Shown: positions 31,330 to 41,044, counted from the first letter of the stretch. The stretch: DNA of 64,000 nucleotides from Gryganskiella cystojenkinii (GCA_015852425.1 JAAAIG010000018.1:1-64000), one strand, 5' to 3'. Notes: generated by a model not told the origin, from the letters alone. Translations and numbers: made by a program.

Positions 31330-32770
31330 AAGGCAAGGGTAAAGACAAGAGGAAACGTCATTCATCTTCTTCCTGAACAACGACGACCTCGGAAAATGGC
31401 GACCATGACTGCTGCTGTGGCTGTTGGAGGATACCCTTGGTGGACCCAAGGCGGTAAGTAGTGGTAGTGGTCTTTGGTCAGTGCTAGGACCATGAACGCG
31501 AGAGATGTAATCGCGGTGTGCTGGCACTGAGCACCTGGCCTTATCAGAGTAACTACATGTAGTGATGAACTTGATGAACCCTCAGCGGTCCACGACGTTC
31601 TTTTGGTAAGACAACGCATAAAGTCAAGCGATCCTGATCATCGATGGTGCATCGAGTGACGTCAGCACAGGCGAGATCATCTGGACGCATGAAACCACAG
31701 ATGGCAAGGAGCCAAGCCGTCTTCCGAGTCAACAAAGGGATGTTCGCAGTGTTATTGTCGATTCCAACGACGTATTTCACAGCGAGCTGGAGGTCAAACT
31801 GAACGTTCTTGGCATCCAGTGGTGTGAGCTTCTTTCCGGCAGTCATGAAGGCAATGTAGACTGCGTCTTTCTTGATAGCTTTAGACTTCGGAGGGAGGCA
31901 GAATAGCGGATTTCTTGTTGCACAGGGTCGTCCAAGCAATCTTGGTAGAAACAAAAAGCAAAGCGTGATAGTTGACAATGGCGATGGCAGGGCTACTGCC
32001 ATCGCGAAATTCTCTTTCCAAGATCCAGTTCAGAAATTGTTGCTGGTCGAATTTTGCTTCTTGGCCGTTTCCGACATCTCTTGTTGTTGAAAATGAAATT
32101 CGTGGCAAGGTCGGATAGACCAGCGTTGCTTAGCTTCGCCCGCTTACTCTCCATGCCGACAGATGCCAGAATGGATTCTTCGCTAAGATCGAAACGTCGC
32201 TTCCTGAAGCGGGAAGTACGCGGGATCGGGAAAGGAGGTTCCAGTACCATCTCCTGATTGGTCCGGAACCAGGACGCGGTCGGCCAAAATGGAGTGATCA
32301 CTGTGGCCGTGAGCTTGTCCTGTTTGATGCGATCCACAATTGTGGGGAGGAGGTTCCATGGAAGACAAACGTAAAGGTGACTGTGGTTTCGCCATGACTG
32401 GTTCAGTGTGTCCGAGGCTAGTGCCTGAGGATGTGGTTTCCGACTGAAGAGCCGCGGCAGTTGGTGATTCTGAGCGGAAGCGAATTGGTCGAGGTCATGA
32501 GGGCCCCACCAACGGTCCAGGTACTGGAAGCGTCGATCGATCGTCCACACCAGTTGGTTGTTTCAAGCACTGCCCGTCGTTAGGCAGTGTTGTCAGATCT
32601 TGTCCAGGATGGCCATGAGAGTTGGTTATCGAATCCCGCCGAACTTGTTCACGTAGGCGATCGTAACTGTGTTGTCGCACACAAGGTTCAATACTCGACC
32701 TTGTGTCTCAGGTATCGTCTATGCCAGGTAGACCGCTTGTAGCTCCTTCGTGTTGATATATCGATGGTAA
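31330..32770 (-). pseudogene. Decayed tyrosine-recombinase (DIRS-type) retroelement: RNase H end plus YR
   Basis: Read leftwards, three frames carry consecutive fragments. From about 32770 to 32550 come an INTKELQAVYLA segment and a DNTVTIAYVNKFGG segment typical of the RNase H domain of DIRS/Ngaro-like elements, broken by stops. From 32550 to 31993 the RNase H/connection end (GPHDLDQFASAQN, PRLFSRKPHPQA, LYVCLPWNLLPTIVDRI) runs into a YR core-binding linker. From 32002 to 31553 a tyrosine-recombinase catalytic part appears (LLTRKTAWLLAICGFMRPDDL, whose Arg fits the first catalytic Arg). After a further frame change, CSVPAHRDYISRV fits the next YR block, and similarity stops near 31330 beside the (TAA)n tract. 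No complete ORF remains, so it is inactive. Assignment is by motif recognition only. Confidence 0.7.
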
Positions 32771-32965
32771 AGCTTATGAAAATAACACTAAAAGGGGTAC
32801 TGATTGATCACAACACCACATCGGGACATGATAGTTTGGCCTGCTGCCACCGTGTGTGACTGACGGTGACAACATGGGGTCGTTGGATGCGATCCTCTTC
32901 CTTCTCATTAACAATTCCCCCCCTTCCTTCTCATTAACAATTCTCCCTCTTCCTTCTCACTAACA
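32771..32965. other. Flank with three 26-bp tandem repeats ending at an ATG
   Basis: Copies start at 32898, 32924 and 32950 (TTCCTTCTCATTAACAATTC...). The third copy has changed to ...CACTAACAATG, producing the ATG at 32966. C/T-rich repeated sequence of this kind resembles the leaders of nearby genes. Confidence 0.7.
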
Positions 32966-33471
32966 ATGTCGACCAAGGTCAAAACTAATGTCAGTTCTAG
33001 CTCTAGCCCTAAGGTCATCGCACACACTTGCTCTGTGTTCGGAAAGGAGTCGATGACAGCAGCAGCTTCGAGAAGTCACAAGATAGATACTCACGACGGA
33101 AAACGGGGTCGAGAATTCATCCACTCAGGTGCAAGTGGTGCGACAAGACGGTCGGAATGACTCGCCCAGGTCTATCAAAGCATCTGAAAGCCTGTCAAGA
33201 TGTCTCCAAGGCCCAGTTCCCACTACCCTGCCCGTGCTGCGCTCAAGTATGTCAGACAGCAGCAGATCTCGGCAAGCATGGCGATGTTTGCCAATCATGG
33301 GAGACAGACACATCGAAACATGAAGAGCTGTTGGAAGAGTTCGAGAAGAAATTGATCCGAGTCACAGATGTATGGGTTAAGACGCTTACTTGGGACGATA
33401 GAACGATTATTTTCTTTCAGGTATCATACTCCTTGATCTTCTTTTCAACAGCAACCAAAACTTCTGTGTAG
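32966..33471 (+). pseudogene. Possible broken zinc-finger-like gene fragment
   Basis: A first ATG at 32966 opens a 64-residue frame. From about 33028 another frame runs to 33471 and carries two paired Cys/His clusters: CKWCDKTVGMTRPGLSKH followed by LKAC, then CPCCAQVCQTAADLGKH followed by DVC. They resemble consecutive C2H2-type fingers. Joining the two halves would need a frameshift, so the copy is probably broken, or a short intron is missed. A possible donor (CAG|GTATCA) ends the second part at 33420. An antisense ORF (33417-33740) overlaps its end. No function can be assigned. Confidence 0.35.
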
Positions 33472-33740
33472 TAGCGGTGGGTAATCTCAGCACTGAGTTT
33501 CCCTGCAAGACCCGTTAGGCTGTTGTTCATGACCTTGGACAGAGGGAGCGCCTCCTCCTTCATCTCTTGCGTCATCTGCTGAACGATGTCAAGAAACTCG
33601 CACGCAGACATCCCGCGACTCTCCTTCTTGTTGAACGCTTGTTCGAGACAGCAGAGGTGAGACTCCCGGACGGCAAGACAGAGATGGCACTCATCGTATC
33701 CTGCGGGTCCGAACGGCTTTGAGACGACTCCAAAGCCCAC
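33417..33740 (-). CDS. Hypothetical helical protein fragment
   Basis: 107-residue frame from an ATG-less or uncertain start. It has a CxxC-type cluster (YDECHLCLAVRESHLCCL) followed by charged amphipathic helices (IVQQMTQEMKEEALPLSKV, YYTEVLVAVEKKIKEYDT). Composition is protein-like, unlike the surrounding shadow frames, but I recognise no family and no introns restore a longer product. It may be the 3' part of a decayed gene in this transposon-rich island. Confidence 0.3.
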   Translation of the reverse strand: MGFGVVSKPFGPAGYDECHLCLAVRESHLCCLEQAFNKKESRGMSACEFLDIVQQMTQEMKEEALPLSKVMNNSLTGLAGKLSAEITHRYYTEVLVAVEKKIKEYDT

Positions 33741-33849
33741 GTGCGGGTCCTCAAACGGCGCTTACCGGTGGTGGATCAAGCTATGGTGGCTGTAGACACC
33801 AAGCTGGGCATTATCCTCAGGTCTCATAGCTAAGGGCGCCTGGTTCGCC

Positions 33850-34401
33850 TTGAAGGTTAGGCCCCTTGACAACGGGGAGCTTCTTGCAAGGATGCTTGAA
33901 AGGCTGCTGCTTCACTCTGGTGATAACCTTCTTCTCGCGCTCACGGTGGAGGTGTATGGGGCAGCCGTGTATGAGGATCCACATGCTCAAGAGGTAGCTA
34001 AGTCAGAGGGCACCAATGCTTTCGCCGTCGTCAACATGTATCACGACCAGACACACAAGATCATGGTTGGCACTATCAAGTGATGTGCACTAGTCACACT
34101 GGCTGTGATGCTCACACTCACATATGGCACGGTCATTGTCGGCCCCGACAATAAGATCCTTCGCCCCAAAGCGAACTCCAGAATTAGGATCAAGAAAGAC
34201 CCAGGACCATTCGTCTATAATACGGTGCCACGTCAGCTGCGGTCAAAGTTTACGGGTTCAGCAACATTAGCCTGCTATGCGGCCGTGCATTCGGGTGTGC
34301 AATCATCACTGCTCTATGCCGGTGACCCTAAAGACGCTCTATGGGTTCAAGAGCAGCCCACCGACCCATTCCAACGACCGGGCGAGTCGAGGACTGTATA
34401 A
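33850..34401 (+). pseudogene. Unassigned open frames, possibly a broken gene
   Basis: Two consecutive plus-strand frames (33850-34083 and 34105-34401) have ordinary protein composition: LARMLERLLLHSGDNLLLAL...AVVNMYHDQTHKIMV and GTVIVGPDNKILRPKANSRI...ATLACYAAVHSGVQSS. They are separated by a stop at 34081-34083 and are not obviously spliced. Possibly remnants of one gene in the accessory island. No family recognised. Confidence 0.3.
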
Positions 34402-35533
34402 ATGTTAGCCGTGACAGCATAGAGAATAAGATCTCGTCAGCTCTGGAATCGATACGGTCAAGTATCCGAGGAAATGACAGTACAAAGACAGTAGTCGGTA
34501 AGAATAAAAACTACAGAGTCTTATTTACTTCCTTTCTGTCAAGAGTTCGTCTTAGAAAAAAGAAGTTCAAGTCATTAAAGTGGTTTTAAAACAGTTCGTT
34601 CGTCAAGAGAGTTCTTGCAACCAAGTTCCACACTTTCTGCAGTTAATTACCACTTGACATGAAGTGAAGGATAAGAAGGAAGAGAGAGAAGAAAAAAAGT
34701 AAAGAACCACAAAGTCGAACAGAAAAGGCGAGAGAAAGAATCGCAAACACAAAATCATTTCTGGCAACCGCAAGGAAAGCAAAAGTCCATAGAGAGGAGA
34801 GAGCATGGCGAAGCAACAGAAGCACAGAGGAATCTTCTTTGTGATCAAGCCAGGGATGTCGATTTTTCGTCTCTTGGCTCATCGACCCTCCATCTCATTC
34901 GCACCACCATTCACCATCCAAAGGGTTTTCATTCTCAATTTCTTTCCTCAATCGATTGCATCCCAGCCGTTCATTTGTCCTTTTTTTATTGTTTCTCGGT
35001 AAAACTTGTTCTTCGTCGCTGTCAGATCAGGTTCCTGTCAACGTCGTCATTATTTATTGGTCCCAGAGCACGACAGTCGTAAGTGAAGGAGGCAACAACA
35101 TATGCTTACGCCTTCTATGACCTATCTAGGATCCTTACTGTGACATCTCTTTTTCTCTCGAGAACTCGGCAAATTCGACCAGCACCCACCAGTCGTTATT
35201 TCTGCCCATGTGAGTCGCTTTCTATGTCCTATGAAACTCAACGTAGAGGAGATATATTTTTATTCAGGTTCTTACGAAATATTCCCGTTCTCCTCAGAAA
35301 ATCAAATTACCTATCCTCCAGGTCCCATCCTCAGCAGCAACAACGAAGCACAGTCCTGGTAGTATCCAACTGGACAACCCGTCATAATAAGCCCGTCTCA
35401 GTATCTGCAGGTGAGCTAAGAGCGATTTTACTTGGCTGGATCCTTGCCCTGATTCATTTAGTTTAGACTTCGACGCAGGCCATACTCACACGATTTCTTT
35501 ACGCCAATGTAAGGGGGAAAAAGGGATCCAGCC
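34402..35533. other. Intergenic region upstream of the NLR-like gene
   Basis: About 1.1 kb. A/G-rich at 34660-34800, then T-rich. An open frame at 35083-35466 has low-complexity content and no domain. No introns linking it to the NLR-like gene are evident, so it is treated as promoter/leader DNA. Confidence 0.5.
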
Positions 35534-38500
35534 ATGACGAATCCGAAGACGAGCTTGCTTCTGTCACCTCAAACCGGAGGGTCGCATTCCAGGACCCCCA
35601 GCACTGACTCGAGCGAGAGGAGGAAATCAATTTTCCGCAACATATTCCGATCTAAGTCTCCCGCGACTCTTGGTTATAACTCAGTTCAGGGAAACATCAA
35701 CGCGTCCAGATCATCGCCCAACATGTCCATCGCGTCTGCAAGCTCGGGCGTGTCAACTGGACAGGTAGCTCTCTCATCAGGAATTGCGTCCAATCTTGCC
35801 ACAGTCGCATCCACGACCAAGTTAAGAACCCCGTCGGTCGGTTCCACTTCCATTGGCATACCGGTCACGTCTACATCTACAGGACGCGGTCAGATCTCGC
35901 CCAGTCTGCCTATCAGTGCTCCAAAGAGAACGAGAACCACCATTTTGACCTCAAGATCCGATATTTTTCCAAAGAACGGCGTCACTAGAGTCAATGTCAA
36001 CATCCCTGCACCCAAGGTCGGGCACGACTTTGAAAGTACAGCCCAACTCACCATATGTATTGGTATTCTCAACAATGTCTTTCAGACGGCACCCGATTCC
36101 TCCTCTTCGTCGTCCTCTCGGTCGGCAGTATCCGCCGACGACCATCCTACTTTTGGTTCGCTCAGTGTATCACAGAAAGAATGGATCTTGGAGATGGAAA
36201 AAAATCAAATCGAAAGGCAGTACGTCCATCATATTATGGATCGAATGGTGAACCAGTTTGTCTCCAACGACTTGAAAGACTCTGAGTCCATGCGCGAGAT
36301 TGTCCTTCTGGGATCCGTTCTGAACGCTAAACCTTACAAGAAGCTTCTCGACTGCTTTCGTCATCGTTTGGACGGATCTACTCTCCTCGATGTTGATGAT
36401 CTTCTGGGCCTGGTGCAGTTGATCCAGGTAGCGCCAAAGGGCTACTTGGTGGCTGATGATTTAAACCTGATCCTTCTCCGCCTCAGGGATCGCGTCGAGC
36501 TTTCTTCGCAGCTCGAGAAGAATGTTCTGGCTCATTTTGTCCTTGTGATCGCCATTGTCCTCATCCTTCTAGTCGCCTGCCGTACCACTGGTCTCCGTCG
36601 TGAGAAGGAATACCAGCCGTTGCTCGAACTTCTCCTGGAACTGAGAGAAGACGACGACCCCTTTGTGAAATATCAAGCCGACTACGCCTGTCAGAGTTTA
36701 CTCCTGATCCCTGACGACGAGACCACTCGCCAAGAGTTCTTTCGCCACCTTTTTGGTCTGTCCAGCGGTCTCTTGAAAATGTCAGGTATTGCTCGTCTCG
36801 AGTTTAATGGGATTGCCGAAGGTTTACCTGACACAATCGACGGTGCGCGAGGAATTTTTGGTTTCTTAAAAAACAAGCTCGGACCAGGAGGTAGGGAGTC
36901 GTGGTTCTCAGCGATCCGAGAGGCAGAAGATCATGTCCGAAATGGCGATTTTTCCAGCCTGAAAGACTTGGTCTGTGATCCGCATCACTGTCAGGATTCC
37001 AGGTTTTTGTGGGGCATCACACAGCTGCTAGGCGAGATTGCAGCCGATCCATCTTGGGAGGTGGCCAGTCGAGAGCAGGCTGTCGAGTTCCTGGCTGAGC
37101 TCTTCCGGAGCAGCTTCAACTCCAAGCAAGACGACGACCAGGACATTTCGCGTTGGATCTTGACGGTACTTGACCATCTCTCCGACCTGTCAACCTCGAA
37201 CTCTTCTGATGGCGCCAACTCTGTGCTGACGAATCTCCAATCACCAATCAAAGCGAAGGCACAGTCGTTGTTTGACAGCTTGTCGCAGAGTAATGTCAAA
37301 GGTTTCAAGTACATCCATCCGTTGCGCATTAGTCTACCCCTCGCAGAATCATCCCTGCTACTGAAAAACATCAACGAGCACCCGAATCTGGACCACGCTA
37401 TCTACAAATTCCAGCATGAGAGACAGAGCGAATACAAAGCCCGGCCATCGATATTTATTCCGCCGTTGTCAAAAACGAGTCTGGTGGCTTCTAATGAAAA
37501 CTCTGTCGAGCTGCATACGCGTATCCAGGAATTTTTGAGAGGAGCGACCCTGGTAATGTTGATCTTGGGTGATTCTGGAGCAGGAAAATCGACGTCAAAC
37601 AGACACCTGGAGAACAAGCTTTGGGATGAGTACAAGCCAGAAGAGAGTCGCATCCCTTTGTTCATCAACTTGCCCGAGATCGATCGTCCTCAACATGATA
37701 TGATTGACAAGCAATTACGGATCTACAAGTTTTCCGCATCTCACATCAAAGAGCTGAACACCCACCGTCGGTTCCTGTTAATATGTGATGGTTACGACGA
37801 GGCTCAACTCAACGACAACCTCCACCGCACCAATTTTTTCGACAAGACAGGACGACAGGATGTCAAGATGATTGTCAGTTGCAGAAGTACGTTCATTGGT
37901 CAGAACCATAGCGACCTCTTCAGTCCTCAAACGCATGATCAATATCAAGCAAGCAAATCCGACCTGTACACTGAAGCCGTCATCATTCCGTTCTCTGAAG
38001 GCCAGATCGAGGACTACGTCTGTCAGTTTGTGCGAGACACAGAGGTACACAAACCGGCGGACGAAAGGCCTATCTGGAGTGCTGGAGACTACATGGACAA
38101 GCTACGGTCGATCCCCAAGTTCTTGGAACTAGTCAAGAACCCATTTCTTCTCTCGCTCTCACTCAGAACATTGCCCTGCGTTGTAAAGGGAGAAGCCAAT
38201 CTGACCAAAGTCAAGGTGACACGCCTGACTCTGTATGATTCCTTCATTGACCAATGGGCAGAGACGAACCGACTTCGATTGAGGCGGACTACTCTATCAG
38301 GCGAAATGAATACAGCCTTTGAGCTCCTTTTGAAATACGGCTTTGATGAGAGCGTCATTGATTTTTCTAAAAATCTTGCTGCCGCCATCTATCATCAGCA
38401 GAATGGAAACCCGGTGGTGGAGTACAGGCCAAGACGCAATCAAACAACATGGAAGTGCGATTTTTTTTATCCTGTTCCCGAGAAAACACTCCTCTTGGCG

Positions 38501-41044
38501 TCAAGTCCGATATCTCGTGTCCAAGATCAATATCGGTTCATACACCAGTCTTTATTAGAGTATTTTTACTCGCGATATGTGTTTGAGACAGGCACAGGCA
38601 ACGGCGCTGCATCTCAAGACCTCGAGGATATCTCCAGTCACCCACTGAGCAAGAGACACCTTGCCAAGGAGTCATCGATCCTTCAGTTCTTAGCCGAATA
38701 TGTTGAAACTCATCCTGTTTTCAAAGAACAATTGGGTCAGATCATTGAGCGATCCAAAACGGATGCTCAAGCTAGTCAAGCTGCTGCAAACGCCATCACG
38801 ATTTTGGTCCGCGCTGGGATTCAATTTCATGGAGCAGATCTGAAAGGCATCCGAATTCCAGGCGCCGATTTGAGTCATGGCCAGTTTGATTCTGTTCTGC
38901 TGCAAGGAGCAGACTTAAAAAACACCCTTCTTCGCAGTATTTGGATGCGCCAGGCTGATTTAAGCGATGCACAAATGGAAGGAGTTGAGTTTGGCGAGTG
39001 GCCTTATCTATGTGAGGACGATGAGATCTCTTGTAGTGGGTATTCTCCAGACGGGAAAGCTTATACTGTCGGCCTCTTTGATGGTACAATAAGTGTATAC
39101 AATACCTCAAATTGGTCAAAAACTTGTTCCTTGGAAGGACACAATAGCTCTGTTTCAAGTGTAATGCATTCGCCCAATGGACATCAGATCGCGTCAGGCA
39201 GTGAAGACAAGACTGTGCGACTCTGGGATGCACACACAGGTGCAGCCGGTCCTGTCCTGACTGGCCACACTAACCCTGTTACAAGTGTGGTGTATTCACC
39301 CAATGGCCATCAGATTGCGTCAGGCAGCTTGGACAGTACTGTGCGACTGTGGGATACACGGACGGGTGCATCTGGACCTGTCTTCACCGGCCACACCGGT
39401 TTTGTCACAAGTGTGGTGTATTCACCCAATGGACATCAGATTGCGTCAGGCAGCTTGGACAACACTCTGCGATTGTGGAATGCACAAACAGGCGCAGCTG
39501 GTCCTGTCTTAACTGGCCACACTGAGCCAATTGAAACTGTGGCTTATTCGCCCAGTGGACAACAGATCGCATCAGGCAGTAGAGACCACACTGTGCGACT
39601 GTGGAATGCACAAACAGGCGCAGCTGGTCCTGTTTTAACTGGCCACACCAGGTTTGTTACACGCGTGGTGTATTCACCCAATGGTCATCGGATCGCATCA
39701 GGCAGTAGGGACAACACTGTGCGACTATGGGATGCACAAACAGGCGCAGCTGGTCCTGTCTTAATTGGCCACACCGAGTCAGTTGAAACTGTGGCGTATT
39801 CGCCCGGTGGACAACAGATCGCGTCAGGCAGTATGGACAACACTGTGCGACTATGGAATGCACAAACAGGCGCAGCTGGTCCTGTCTTGACTGGCCACAA
39901 TGGCTATGTTGTAAGTGTTATGTATTCACCCTGTGGCCATCAGATCGCATCAGGCAGTAGGGACTACACTGTGCGACTGTGGAAGACGGAGACTGGCGCA
40001 GCTAGTGCTGTCTCAATTGGCCACACCGAGCCAGTTGAAGCTGTGGCGTATTCGCCCTGTGGACAACAGATCGCGTCAGGCAGTAGGGACAACACTGTGC
40101 GACTGTGGAATGCTCAAACAGGTGCAGCTGGTCCTGTATTGACTGGCCACACCGAGCCAGTTGAAACAGTGGCGTATTCGCCCGGCGGACAACAGATCGC
40201 GTCAGGCAGTAGAGACCACACTGTGCGACTCTGGAATTCACGGACAGGTGCAGCTGGTCCTATCTTGACTGGCCACACTAGCCCTGTTACAAGTGTGGTG
40301 TATTCACCCAATGACCATCAGATCGCGTCAGGCAGCTTGGACAACACTCTGCGACTATGGAATGCACATACAGGCGCCGGTCTTGTCTTAACTGGCCACA
40401 CCAGTTTAGTTACAAGTGTGGTGTATTCACCCAATGGACGTCAGATTGCGTCAGGCAGCTGGGACAGTACTGTGCGACTGTGGGATACACGGACGGGTGC
40501 AGCTGGTCCTGTCTTCACCGGCCACACCGGTTTTGTCACAAGTGTGGTGTATTCACCCAGTGGACATCATATCGCTACGACAGGCAGTAGTGATTTCACT
40601 GTGCGACTTTGGGATGCACAAACAGGCGCAGCTGGTCCTGTTTTAACTGGTCACACCAGGTTTGTGGTATGCGTGGTGTATTCACCCATTGGTCATCATA
40701 TCGCGTCAGGCGGCTGGGACAACACCGTGCGACTGTGGAATGCACATTCAGGTCAATGCGTAGCAATTATCAACAGTTTCAAGAGCGCCGTCGCTTGCAT
40801 TGCTTGGCAAGCAGACTCCAATGGCGCCTATTTTGTTACCGGATCTAGAGACAATTCTGTTCGTGTGTGGAACTTTAATGAAGACGACGATCAGCATCAA
40901 GTGCGCCTGCATTGGAGTACAACGCGAGATGGCCTCTTTCTATCAAACGCATCAATCCGGAACGTCCAAGGGTTGAGCAGAACAAATGCGCGGCTATTAC
41001 GGCAGCGCGGGACTGTGAGTGGCCAAGAATCGTCGATGAGCTAG
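35534..41044 (+). CDS. NLR-like STAND protein: helical N-terminus, NACHT-like NTPase, pentapeptide repeats, WD40 array
   Basis: Single exon, 1836 residues. Order: Ser/Thr-rich tail (1-150); helical ARM-like region (about 165-590) with a hydrophobic stretch at 335-350 (FVLVIAIVLILLVAC) and the segment DDDPFVKYQADYACQSLL, which resembles N-terminal domains common in Mortierella NLR-like proteins (recall, not search). The NTPase has P-loop GDSGAGKST (679-687), Walker B RFLLICDGYDEA (Asp 752) and sensor-like MIVSCRS, then a winged-helix-like region (FIHQSLLEYFYSRYVF). A short pentapeptide stretch (about 1096-1156; GADLKG, GADLSH, GADLKN, QADLSD) precedes about 15 WD40 blades (1162-1782). Domain logic matches fungal NWD proteins, which sense ligands through the propeller and oligomerise; some act in heterokaryon incompatibility. 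The ligand and output here are unknown; the N-terminal effector type is not identified. Confidence 0.92.
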   Translation: MTNPKTSLLLSPQTGGSHSRTPSTDSSERRKSIFRNIFRSKSPATLGYNSVQGNINASRSSPNMSIASASSGVSTGQVALSSGIASNLATVASTTKLRTPSVGSTSIGIPVTSTSTGRGQISPSLPISAPKRTRTTILTSRSDIFPKNGVTRVNVNIPAPKVGHDFESTAQLTICIGILNNVFQTAPDSSSSSSSRSAVSADDHPTFGSLSVSQKEWILEMEKNQIERQYVHHIMDRMVNQFVSNDLKDSESMREIVLLGSVLNAKPYKKLLDCFRHRLDGSTLLDVDDLLGLVQLIQVAPKGYLVADDLNLILLRLRDRVELSSQLEKNVLAHFVLVIAIVLILLVACRTTGLRREKEYQPLLELLLELREDDDPFVKYQADYACQSLLLIPDDETTRQEFFRHLFGLSSGLLKMSGIARLEFNGIAEGLPDTIDGARGIFGFLKNKLGPGGRESWFSAIREAEDHVRNGDFSSLKDLVCDPHHCQDSRFLWGITQLLGEIAADPSWEVASREQAVEFLAELFRSSFNSKQDDDQDISRWILTVLDHLSDLSTSNSSDGANSVLTNLQSPIKAKAQSLFDSLSQSNVKGFKYIHPLRISLPLAESSLLLKNINEHPNLDHAIYKFQHERQSEYKARPSIFIPPLSKTSLVASNENSVELHTRIQEFLRGATLVMLILGDSGAGKSTSNRHLENKLWDEYKPEESRIPLFINLPEIDRPQHDMIDKQLRIYKFSASHIKELNTHRRFLLICDGYDEAQLNDNLHRTNFFDKTGRQDVKMIVSCRSTFIGQNHSDLFSPQTHDQYQASKSDLYTEAVIIPFSEGQIEDYVCQFVRDTEVHKPADERPIWSAGDYMDKLRSIPKFLELVKNPFLLSLSLRTLPCVVKGEANLTKVKVTRLTLYDSFIDQWAETNRLRLRRTTLSGEMNTAFELLLKYGFDESVIDFSKNLAAAIYHQQNGNPVVEYRPRRNQTTWKCDFFYPVPEKTLLLASSPISRVQDQYRFIHQSLLEYFYSRYVFETGTGNGAASQDLEDISSHPLSKRHLAKESSILQFLAEYVETHPVFKEQLGQIIERSKTDAQASQAAANAITILVRAGIQFHGADLKGIRIPGADLSHGQFDSVLLQGADLKNTLLRSIWMRQADLSDAQMEGVEFGEWPYLCEDDEISCSGYSPDGKAYTVGLFDGTISVYNTSNWSKTCSLEGHNSSVSSVMHSPNGHQIASGSEDKTVRLWDAHTGAAGPVLTGHTNPVTSVVYSPNGHQIASGSLDSTVRLWDTRTGASGPVFTGHTGFVTSVVYSPNGHQIASGSLDNTLRLWNAQTGAAGPVLTGHTEPIETVAYSPSGQQIASGSRDHTVRLWNAQTGAAGPVLTGHTRFVTRVVYSPNGHRIASGSRDNTVRLWDAQTGAAGPVLIGHTESVETVAYSPGGQQIASGSMDNTVRLWNAQTGAAGPVLTGHNGYVVSVMYSPCGHQIASGSRDYTVRLWKTETGAASAVSIGHTEPVEAVAYSPCGQQIASGSRDNTVRLWNAQTGAAGPVLTGHTEPVETVAYSPGGQQIASGSRDHTVRLWNSRTGAAGPILTGHTSPVTSVVYSPNDHQIASGSLDNTLRLWNAHTGAGLVLTGHTSLVTSVVYSPNGRQIASGSWDSTVRLWDTRTGAAGPVFTGHTGFVTSVVYSPSGHHIATTGSSDFTVRLWDAQTGAAGPVLTGHTRFVVCVVYSPIGHHIASGGWDNTVRLWNAHSGQCVAIINSFKSAVACIAWQADSNGAYFVTGSRDNSVRVWNFNEDDDQHQVRLHWSTTRDGLFLSNASIRNVQGLSRTNARLLRQRGTVSGQESSMS
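39143..40780 (+). repeat. Thirteen near-identical 126-bp WD40-coding repeats
   Basis: Each unit encodes 42 residues ending in TGH, with core SPNGHQIASGS and TVRLWDAQTGAAGPVL. One unit (R10) is one codon short and one (R12) one codon long. A degenerate blade precedes the array and another follows it. DNA identity between units is high enough that whole stretches match exactly (for instance R2-R3 against R11-R12), indicating recent homogenisation. Differences concentrate at the residues just after TGH and around SGSxDxT. Confidence 0.93.

Noticed and set aside
35083..35466. 127-residue frame just upstream of the NLR-like gene
   Set aside because: No domain, biased composition, and no plausible splice into the NLR-like ORF, which has its own ATG at 35534.
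39143..40780. Regularly spaced repeats that could suggest a CRISPR-like array
   Set aside because: The 126-bp period encodes WD40 blades in one open frame in a eukaryotic gene; no spacers.
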